This document shows, piece by piece, positions 32,367 through 37,998 of a stretch of DNA of 37,998 bases (the first letter of the stretch is position 1; each line of letters begins with the position of its first letter). A program made the position numbers and the translations under genes. Below the pieces are notes generated by a model. The model worked only from the letters and a program-made list of their open reading frames with translations. It was not told the origin of the DNA and did not search any database. Origin of the DNA: an uncultured Verrucomicrobia subdivision 3 bacterium. GTDB taxonomy: Bacteria; Verrucomicrobiota; Verrucomicrobiia; Limisphaerales; UBA8199. Location of the stretch: NCBI GenBank assembly GCA_903913865.1, contig CAIWMU010000165.1, positions 1 to 37,998 on the forward strand. The letters run 5' to 3'.

Positions 32367-33707
32367 TCAGGACAGGCCTTTGATCTTCCAGCCCTCGCGG
32401 TAGCTGCGGCGGACATACTTGTTGGCCTCGGTCTCGGAGAAGAGCAGTTTGGCGCTGTCCCACTGCAGGGTTGTCTGGGGGAAACGCGAGGCCACGCCGC
32501 CGAGAAGCACGGCTTCAGTCAACGGTGCCGCATATTGTATCCGGGCAGAAGTTTGTGCCTTGCCGAGGCAGGCTTGGACAAATTCACCCCAGTGATCGCC
32601 ACCCTCGGCTTCCGGCAGCTTGATATCCTTGTATTTCTTATCGGGATAGAGGAGGGGGCGTGAGATGTGGGGCAGGACCATCGTGCCGCTGGTGCCGACG
32701 AAGATGGAGCCGGTGTTGGGGCGTTCATCCCCTTCAAGGAGGGCGAGCACTTCTGCCGGGGGTTTTTGATCCCCGTCATACCACGTGATCGGGATCGTCT
32801 TGTCGGCTGTGTGGGATGTGCCGTTGAAAACGTAATGGATCTTCGAGTCCAGAGCCCAGTTGCCGTTGGAAGGGGGTTTGCCCTCGGAACGGACGGAGAT
32901 GGGGGCGCCCAGTTCGAGGGCGGTGAACACGGGGTCAAAAATGTGGCACCCCATGTCGCCGAATGTGCCGGTGCCGAAATCCAAGCGTTTCCGCCAGTTC
33001 GCAGGGTGGTAGTAGCCGTTTCCGATAAAGGGCCGTTTCTCGCACACGCCGAGCCATAGATCCCAATTCATGCTCGCCGGGACCGGGTCGGAGCCGGTCG
33101 GGGTGGGGCCGGGGTCGCCCCACGATTTGGGGCACCAGGAATGCACTTCCTTGATCTTACCGATGATGCCGCTCTGGATGATGATGACCCCCAGGCGGTA
33201 AACGGCGGTGGAATGGATCTGGATGCCCATCTGGGTGACGATGCGCGGGTGCTTCTCCGCGAAATTCTTCAGCTGCCTGACCTCGTAAATGTCGTGGGCG
33301 AGGGGCTTTTGCACGTAGGCGTGCTTGCCAAGCTGCATGGCGCTCATGGCAATCGGGGCGTGCATATGGTCCGGCGTGGAGACGTTCACGGAATCGAGAT
33401 TGGCCCCCTCCTTTTCGAGGAGAACGCGCCAGTCCTGATAGATGCGTGTGCCGGGGAACTGCTTGCGCACCTGCGCTGTCTGGGCCAGATCCACATCCGC
33501 CACAGCGACGAGTTCAACGGAATTCTTGTATTTGGTCAGTTCGCCCAGGTCTGCCCATGCCATGCCATTGGCACCGAAGCTCGCGTGGCGCAGCACGCTG
33601 GAGGGTGGGCGGGAGGCCCAACCGCTGGTGACCCAGGGAGCCGCAAGGGTGGCCGCACCCAGACCTTTTAGGAATGACCGCCGTGAAAAACCAGTTTTGG
33701 ATTGCAT
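32367..33707 (-). CDS. Tat-exported Gfo/Idh/MocA-family oxidoreductase
   Basis: 446 residues from ATG 33707. A textbook twin-arginine signal, FSRRSFLKGLGAATLAAPW, opens the protein and fixes the start; the frame is open far upstream to 34226 but overlaps rnhB there. The NAD(P)-binding domain (about 45-170) has VELVAVADVDL and the family motif YVQKPLAHDIYEVRQL. The C-terminal domain has the GDMGCHIFDPVFTALEL segment with its conserved His. Tat export implies folding with a bound cofactor before secretion. Such exported members are abundant in Verrucomicrobiota and Planctomycetes and are thought to act on sugars or cyclitols; the substrate is unknown. It is divergent from rnhB with a 105-bp gap. 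Confidence 0.93.
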   Translation of the reverse strand: MQSKTGFSRRSFLKGLGAATLAAPWVTSGWASRPPSSVLRHASFGANGMAWADLGELTKYKNSVELVAVADVDLAQTAQVRKQFPGTRIYQDWRVLLEKEGANLDSVNVSTPDHMHAPIAMSAMQLGKHAYVQKPLAHDIYEVRQLKNFAEKHPRIVTQMGIQIHSTAVYRLGVIIIQSGIIGKIKEVHSWCPKSWGDPGPTPTGSDPVPASMNWDLWLGVCEKRPFIGNGYYHPANWRKRLDFGTGTFGDMGCHIFDPVFTALELGAPISVRSEGKPPSNGNWALDSKIHYVFNGTSHTADKTIPITWYDGDQKPPAEVLALLEGDERPNTGSIFVGTSGTMVLPHISRPLLYPDKKYKDIKLPEAEGGDHWGEFVQACLGKAQTSARIQYAAPLTEAVLLGGVASRFPQTTLQWDSAKLLFSETEANKYVRRSYREGWKIKGLS

Positions 33708-33812
33708 GCGCAAGAAAAAGGCATTTTGCAGGGGGAGGTCAAGGTAAAACAAAACCGCGGCGTAAATTGGCTCTTTTCGCCATGGTGCTGGCATCCTATG
33801 GTCTTTGCTGCC

Positions 33813-34493
33813 ATGCCAAAAAAAAACTGGAACCGACTCTCGCACGAACGCGCCCTCTGGGGGCAGGGGGTGCGATTTGTGGCGGGGGCGGATGAGGCGG
33901 GATGCGGTCCCCTGGCGGGGCCGGTGGTGGCTGCGGCGGTCATGTTCCCCTGTGCCTGGGGTGAGAGTGGCCTTGATCCCGCCTTGCGCGGTCTGGATGA
34001 CTCGAAGCAACTGACGGAGGAGGAGCGGGAACGATTCTTTGGTCATCTCACCGGCAGCCCTGAAATTCTCTTTGCCATCTCGGTGATTGATGTTGAGACG
34101 ATCGACCGGATCAACATCCGTCAGGCCGCATGGCGGGGAATGAGTGAGTCGCTGGATCGAATCCAGCCCAGGCCTGAGCATGCCTTGATTGATGGCCTTC
34201 GAATCAAGTGGCTCGCCTATCCCCAAACCGCCATTCCGCAGGGGGATGCAAAGAGCTATACCATTGCTGCCGCAAGTGTGCTGGCCAAGGTGACCCGGGA
34301 TCGGTTGATGCGTGATCTGGATTTACAGTTCCCCGGCTACGGGTTTGCAACGCACAAGGGGTATCCCACCCCGCAACATCTTGCGGCTATCAAACAACTG
34401 GGGCCCTGCCCGGTCCACCGCAGGAGTTTCGCCCCCTTCCGGCCTGTTGAGTTGGAATTGGACTTCGGACCGGACCCGCACCGGAAGTCCTGA
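33813..34493 (+). CDS. rnhB: Ribonuclease HII
   Basis: 226 residues from ATG 33813, a usual length. It cuts the RNA strand of RNA-DNA hybrids and removes single ribonucleotides from DNA. The acidic active site is in VAGADEAGCGPLAGPVVAAA (D27, E28), with DDSKQLTEEER, HALIDGL (third Asp) and the region KSYTIAAASVLAKVTRDR. The C-terminal FATHKGYPT and CPVHRRSF motifs are family-typical. An earlier in-frame ATG at 33798 is possible; the frame is open to 33702 but the extra residues look non-coding. The start region has a run of nine A residues. No clear Shine-Dalgarno was found. Confidence 0.95.
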   Translation: MPKKNWNRLSHERALWGQGVRFVAGADEAGCGPLAGPVVAAAVMFPCAWGESGLDPALRGLDDSKQLTEEERERFFGHLTGSPEILFAISVIDVETIDRINIRQAAWRGMSESLDRIQPRPEHALIDGLRIKWLAYPQTAIPQGDAKSYTIAAASVLAKVTRDRLMRDLDLQFPGYGFATHKGYPTPQHLAAIKQLGPCPVHRRSFAPFRPVELELDFGPDPHRKS

Positions 34494-34533
34494 GGTGGAG
34501 GAAAAGGGGGTTTTTGGAGCTGGATTTGCGGGT

Positions 34534-34580
34534 AAAAAAAGGAAAAAGCCCAAGGCCGGTCGAAACCGCCCTTGGGCTTT
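34534..34580 (-). terminator. Rho-independent terminator of the 34629-37274 gene
   Basis: Arms AAAGCCCAAGG (34545-34555) and CCTTGGGCTTT (34570-34580) pair perfectly over 11 bp. An inner CGGT/ACCG stem closes a CGAA loop. On the minus strand the stem runs into T-rich sequence (plus-strand A-runs 34534-34540 and 34543-34547). It may also stop rnhB transcription from the other side, but the plus strand lacks a T-run after it. Confidence 0.88.
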
Positions 34581-34628
34581 GCAAATGTCAGGCCGCGTTT
34601 TCACGCGGCGAGAACTGAGTCGTCCTGA

Positions 34629-37274
34629 CTACGGGGAGACGATCTGGTAGAACCGCTTGCCGGCGCCGATGGCGTCGGTGGTGGACTTCACGCTGCCATC
34701 ACCGGCAACCGTGCTCAGCAGGGTCCAGGTGCCGCTGAAGAGATCATCGCGATAGAACACGCGATAGGTCGCGCCGGCCTGGGTTGCGAAGGAGATGGAG
34801 ATGTTTCCACCCACCTTGGCCGTGTTCACACTGATCCCGGAGATCGGAACCAGCATCATGTAGTTCGCGTTCGCGCCACCGGTGGTGACGAGGCGGAGGG
34901 TTTCCTTGCCGCCCAGCGTGAGCAGGATCGGCGCGGCGAGACCTTCATCCGTCAACGGGACCCAGTCATAGGTGTCCCAGCCACGACCCACGGCACCCCA
35001 GCGGCCCAGGCGCTTCGTCGTCTGGGTGGTGGTGCCGACCCCGGCAGTCACCTTGTCGAGATACATGGAGTAACCGCCGCCGCCCGAGAAGCGGCCATAG
35101 ACGAGATACTTGCCGGCGGGATAGGTACGGGTGTAGTTCGCCCAATCACCGTTCTGGAAGTAGCCGATGACGTAATCGGTCTCGGAGACATCGGTATACT
35201 TCTGAAGTTTGAAGTCAGAACCGATGCCGTTCGGGATGCCGACCGGGCGGTAGTAATATTGTTCGCCACCAGAGTAGGTGTGGTGGTAATCGACGTTGGT
35301 GACGGCATCCACCAGATTGGTGAAGTAGCCGGAGGGCACCGGATTGTCGGTGAAGAGACCGCCGCCGAAGTCGAAGTCCTCAGCCTGGACGATGTAGTTG
35401 TTCTGGCTGAAGGTGTCGAACTTGCGGGTGATGGCGAGGCCGGTTCCAATGTCGTTCGTGACCGTGATGACGGCGGTGTGCGGCGCATTCAGGAGCAGGC
35501 CGGGATAGACGACGCTCTTCGAGGAGGCTGTGCCTGTAATCTGGAGTCTGGAGGAGACGTCAGCACCATCCAAAGTCATCTTGATGTTGCCCTGGTTGAA
35601 AGTTCCACCTGCGGAACTGACCTTGAAGCTGATGGCGTTCGTGGATTCGAACGGCTGGGTGCCGGTCGGGTAGAGATCGCTCAGCACGGGGAGATCCAGC
35701 TGGGCTTTGACGAGCATAAAGAAGCCCATGTCCACATTGCCGCCGGTGGTGGCCCTGAGGGTGGTCTTGCCGTCGAGGGTGATGTTGGCATTGTTGCCGC
35801 TCGCGTCCTTCAGGTAGAAGTAGTCATAGGTGGTCCAACCCCGGCCGTTGTCGATGGTGAAGGTTCCCAGAGTGGTGGTGCTTGTGTCCGGGTTCACTTT
35901 GCTCAGGGTAAGAGTGCCGCTGCCGCCGCCGTTGGCGAGGCGGGCGATCACCCAGTAGGTTCCCGGGGTGAAGTCGCGGGTGTAGTTCACCCATTCGCCA
36001 CCTTCGAACCAGCCGACCTTGTAGTCGCCACGGCCAGCGGCCGCGAGATTCGGGCGGAGATAGTCGCCGGAACCGGTGGTCGCAATTCCGGTGGTCGGCC
36101 GGTAGCTGTGGTCGCCATCCATCACGGTGTTGTTTTCATCAACCCCTTGAACACCGACCTTGCCGAAATAGCAGTTCGGATTGCCATCCACAGAGCAGAG
36201 TTCCGGATTGTTGATGTAGCTGCCGCCATCGAAGTCGAAGTCTTCAGCTTCCCAGATAAACAATGCCGGTGGCACACCCACCCAGGTGGTTTGAAACCAT
36301 GTGCTGGCGTTCACGGCAAATGCATAGGCATCCTTGACGGTGATCTCAGCGGTATAGGTCGCGTTGGAGCCGAGGTGACGGTAGGCAACGGTCTTGCTGG
36401 AGGCGGTCCCGGTGACTTCCAATCCAGCGGAGACATCGGTGCCGTTGAGGACCAGTTTGATATCGCTGGGATTGATCGTGGTTCCGCTCGGCGAACTGGC
36501 GGTGAAGGTGATGCCATCCGCCGGGTTCACGAAGATCAGGTTGTTCGGGGAAAGGCTGCTAACGATCGGCGGCAGGGGGCCGCTGAGCTGGTTCAGCACG
36601 GCGTCGTCGAACTGACAGGCACCGCCGCCTTCAGGCCAACCACCGCCCTGTGTGTGGGCATGGCGATAGCGCACAAATTTCGTCCCGGCCGGGGCGACGA
36701 GCTGGCTGACTGAGCCAGTGACGGCATAAGTGGGGAAGGAAGGATCGCCTGTGGAGATGACCTGAGAGAGGTCACAAGCATTGGTGACTTCCAGATTGAA
36801 CCAGGTATCCAGCCCCCAGGAGGAGTTGAAATCGGCCGATTTGTAGAGAGCGATCGGGTTTTTAGCATCGTTCAGGAAGGCCACCTCGATCCATGACACA
36901 TTGTTCGGCCCCATGTTGTCACCGGTGACGGTGAAAAACCAACCACTCGCCTTATACACGGAGGTCGGTGCGCTGTTGAAATCCTGATAAATGCCGGCGA
37001 TGTTCGTGCGCGCCGCATCCCAATAAATGCCCCATTCCTTGTAATAATAAGTGCCTGAGTGCTGCCGGTTGCCGGCGTTGTCGATCCAATAGCTGCCGTA
37101 ACCCGCATCGGGTGGCTTGAAATAGGTCCAGCCGGTCGGAACATTATTGCCCGAATTGAGCTCAAAGCCCGGGTTTACGAGGATGTTAGCAGCGTTGGCG
37201 GTGTCCGGCGCGAGAGCCGCAACAGCCAGAGCCACCCCGCACAGCGCGAGGTGTCTATACAGCGTTTTTTTCAT
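34629..37274 (-). CDS. Secreted carbohydrate-binding protein with two Ig-like + CBM6-like units
   Basis: 881 residues with a signal peptide (LALCGVALAVAALAPDTANA). Residues about 30-225 form a CBM4/9-like sandwich (NILVNPGFELNSGNNVPTGW to CQFDDAVL). Then two tandem units of about 290 residues follow, each an Ig-like domain (240-330 and 530-622, both with DG.DVS..L..TGTASSK.V-type strands) and a CBM6-like domain (about 340-525 and 628-825). These open with WEAEDFDFDGG or VQAEDFDFGGG and carry VGWFEGGEWVNYTR or IGYFQNGDWANYTR. The end (ISISFATQAGATYRVFYR to RFYQIVSP) is the C-terminal module seen on other secreted proteins here. No catalytic domain is present, so it probably binds glycans or acts as an adhesin. 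A strong promoter lies about 100 bp upstream. Confidence 0.85.
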   Translation of the reverse strand: MKKTLYRHLALCGVALAVAALAPDTANAANILVNPGFELNSGNNVPTGWTYFKPPDAGYGSYWIDNAGNRQHSGTYYYKEWGIYWDAARTNIAGIYQDFNSAPTSVYKASGWFFTVTGDNMGPNNVSWIEVAFLNDAKNPIALYKSADFNSSWGLDTWFNLEVTNACDLSQVISTGDPSFPTYAVTGSVSQLVAPAGTKFVRYRHAHTQGGGWPEGGGACQFDDAVLNQLSGPLPPIVSSLSPNNLIFVNPADGITFTASSPSGTTINPSDIKLVLNGTDVSAGLEVTGTASSKTVAYRHLGSNATYTAEITVKDAYAFAVNASTWFQTTWVGVPPALFIWEAEDFDFDGGSYINNPELCSVDGNPNCYFGKVGVQGVDENNTVMDGDHSYRPTTGIATTGSGDYLRPNLAAAGRGDYKVGWFEGGEWVNYTRDFTPGTYWVIARLANGGGSGTLTLSKVNPDTSTTTLGTFTIDNGRGWTTYDYFYLKDASGNNANITLDGKTTLRATTGGNVDMGFFMLVKAQLDLPVLSDLYPTGTQPFESTNAISFKVSSAGGTFNQGNIKMTLDGADVSSRLQITGTASSKSVVYPGLLLNAPHTAVITVTNDIGTGLAITRKFDTFSQNNYIVQAEDFDFGGGLFTDNPVPSGYFTNLVDAVTNVDYHHTYSGGEQYYYRPVGIPNGIGSDFKLQKYTDVSETDYVIGYFQNGDWANYTRTYPAGKYLVYGRFSGGGGYSMYLDKVTAGVGTTTQTTKRLGRWGAVGRGWDTYDWVPLTDEGLAAPILLTLGGKETLRLVTTGGANANYMMLVPISGISVNTAKVGGNISISFATQAGATYRVFYRDDLFSGTWTLLSTVAGDGSVKSTTDAIGAGKRFYQIVSP

Positions 37275-37366
37275 TGTTTTGTGTTTGTGTTTATGGGGTC
37301 TTATGCATGACAGTAGTTCTCTTCCACTGATCGCGCAAAGCCTATTTTGTTAACGGGTGGCTTTAT

Positions 37367-37383
37367 GTAATAGAAATTATTAC
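37367..37383. promoter_or_regulatory. Palindrome over the -10/start region
   Basis: Perfect arms GTAATA (37367-37372) and TATTAC (37378-37383) around GAAAT overlap the -10 element and transcription start of the CBM6-like gene. The position fits a repressor operator. Confidence 0.4.
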
Positions 37384-37403
37384 AAAAAAGGCAGGGCTGT
37401 CAA
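37376..37403 (-). promoter_or_regulatory. Strong sigma-70 promoter of the CBM6-like protein gene
   Basis: On the minus strand a perfect TTGACA (37398-37403) is followed by a 16-nt spacer and AATAAT (37376-37381; TAATAA in the adjoining register). The expected leader before ATG 37274 is about 95 nt, A/C-rich and without a Shine-Dalgarno. Confidence 0.75.
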
Positions 37404-37417
37404 ATGATATTTTACGG

Positions 37418-37434
37418 AATTGTGTGCGACAATT
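37418..37434. promoter_or_regulatory. Palindrome upstream of the -35
   Basis: Perfect arms AATTGT (37418-37423) and ACAATT (37429-37434) flank GTGCG, 14 bp upstream of the -35 of the CBM6-like gene. It looks like a LacI-type or other activator/repressor site; the binding protein is unknown. Confidence 0.4.
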
Positions 37435-37492
37435 TCCCACCCTCGGTGATTCGCCCCCAAATTTAAGGTTCAACACGCGCCACAGGGGATTT

Positions 37493-37566
37493 ATCGCACA
37501 GAGGAGCGGACGCGGAGAGCCCGGATCCTTTTTTCTCCGCGGCTCAGCCTCTCAGCGCGATTTTTT
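37493..37566 (+). repeat. Imperfect long inverted repeat ending in a T-run
   Basis: The left arm from ATCGC (37493) through CGCGGAGA and the right arm TCTCCGCG through GCGCGAT (37561) pair imperfectly over about 26 nt, with TTTTTT at 37561-37566. The GAGG/CGCGGAG wording resembles the dispersed 'CTCTGCG' type intergenic repeats of environmental bacteria. No plus-strand gene precedes it in the window, so it is not an obvious gene terminator. Confidence 0.45.
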
Positions 37567-37656
37567 CCGGGTCCCCGGTTTGTGGCGGTCCCAAAACGAT
37601 CGCCCGGAATCAGAATGGCTTGAAACCTGGTTGAGGCACCCGTTCGAACCTTCGGC

Positions 37657-37961
37657 ACAACCCCCTTCGGGGTAGGGTGGGTTGTCGGGTCATACCCGGG
37701 GTAACGCCGCCGACGGCGTAACCCCGGGCTTTGTGGCAGAACCCCGGTAGGGGTTCCCTGAGGGGGTTGCAGTCGATGGGGGGCAGGCATGCGCGGCAGG
37801 CTGGCATCCCTCCGGGAATCCCAACGGGATTCTGCCATGAAGCCCATGGTTGCACCACGGAGGTGCTACCATGGGTAAATGGTGGATAACTCGACAACCC
37901 GGAACGGGTTGTGCCGCAGCAGCACACACGGGAGATTCGTGGAAGGTGTCCCGATGCGGCA
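37657..37961. repeat. Dense train of seven hairpins (candidate structured RNA or palindromic repeat element)
   Basis: Consecutive stems are: ACAACCC/GGGTTGT (37657-37685, inner CCCC/GGGG); CCCGGGGT.ACGCCG/CGGCGT.ACCCCGGG (37695-37728, one A-A mismatch); GAACCCC/GGGGTTC (37739-37756); GAATCCC/GGGATTC (37816-37832, outer GGCA/TGCC); CCCATGGT.GCACC/GGTGC.ACCATGGG (37843-37875, one T-T mismatch); ACAACCCG/CGGGTTGT (37894-37912); and TGCCGCA/TGCGGCA (37912-37961). The first and sixth stems share the sequence ACAACCC/GGGTTGT. Open frames across it are by-products of the palindromes. It may continue past the window end. Confidence 0.65.
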
Positions 37962-37998
37962 GAATGGAAAACGCCACGGTATGTGGCCACCAACGCGC

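Larger units (their letters stand above)
37275..37998. other. Gene-free right end of the window
   Basis: No supported gene lies here. The stretch holds the promoter and palindromes of the CBM6-like gene, the imperfect inverted repeat and the hairpin train. Minus-strand frames of 95-127 codons overlap one another within the hairpin train, lack a credible start context and have no recognisable domain. Confidence 0.6.

Noticed and set aside
33708-34226. N-terminal extension of the Gfo/Idh/MocA frame across rnhB
   Set aside because: The Tat signal begins at the ATG 33707 and the upstream region is coding for rnhB on the other strand.
37638-37660. GTTCGAAC resembling a tRNA T-loop
   Set aside because: The flanking bases do not form a T-stem, and no acceptor or anticodon arms could be drawn.
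37491-37993. Overlapping minus-strand frames of 95-127 codons in the hairpin train
   Set aside because: They overlap each other in several frames, are Pro/Arg/Gly-rich, and follow from the palindromic DNA; no domain or start context was seen.
1-37998. CRISPR array, insertion sequence or prophage genes
   Set aside because: No spaced identical short repeats, cas, transposase, integrase or phage structural genes were seen. The only tandem repeat lies in the coiled-coil coding sequence.

Overview
The window is a stretch of a GC-rich (roughly 60%) bacterial chromosome. It has 25 complete protein genes and one gene cut by the left edge. The gene content points to Verrucomicrobiota or a close PVC-group relative. 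It has several large secreted proteins with lamin-tail, CotH, CBM6-like and duplicated beta-rich modules, DSDGDG-type repeats, a Tat-exported Gfo/Idh/MocA oxidoreductase, a PQQ-like beta-propeller protein, and many starts without a clear Shine-Dalgarno sequence. This placement is inferred from gene content; no rRNA or tRNA gene is present to confirm it.

Left part (1-10.1 kb): a polysaccharide and surface-protein region. It holds the end of a secreted protein, a secreted protein with a tandem-duplicated module, a lamin-tail/CotH-kinase-like protein, a GH51 alpha-L-arabinofuranosidase with an N-terminal carbohydrate-binding-like domain, and a fibronectin-III/glycoamylase-type (GH144-like) glucanase.

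10.2-19 kb: class II fructose-bisphosphate aldolase with a terminator-like hairpin in its leader; diaminopimelate decarboxylase; an exported coiled-coil repeat protein containing two identical adjacent 87-bp DNA repeats; a 1073-residue secreted protein built of two diverged copies of a unit of about 498 residues; and a FixJ/LuxR-type regulator whose receiver has lost its phospho-acceptor.

19-32.4 kb: a long run of minus-strand genes, many overlapping by 4 nt or closely spaced. In transcription order they are phoB, phoR, ispF, a small conserved protein, a C26 glutamine-amidotransferase-like hydrolase, an NtrC-type sigma-54 activator, a GDP-fucose-synthase-like epimerase/reductase, a DUF4412-like exported protein, a beta-CASP metallo-hydrolase, PolX, an isochorismatase-like hydrolase, a beta-propeller protein and a glycosyltransferase. 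phoB is preceded by three 11-bp-phased PHO-box half-sites. ispF has its own promoter placed so that the transcript would be leaderless.

32.4-38 kb: a Tat-exported Gfo/Idh/MocA oxidoreductase divergent from RNase HII; a large secreted protein with two (Ig-like + CBM6-like) units, preceded by a strong sigma-70 promoter flanked by palindromes; and a gene-free right end holding a dense train of hairpins (37657-37961), a candidate structured RNA or palindromic repeat element.

A recurring theme is a related C-terminal segment of about 65-85 residues on six secreted proteins of otherwise different architecture. It carries a beta-strand, then a variant of 'S.L..W..V', and ends in F(F/Y)(R/K/Q)-type residues. 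It may be a lineage-specific sorting or adhesion module. All calls rest on reading the sequence; no database search was possible.
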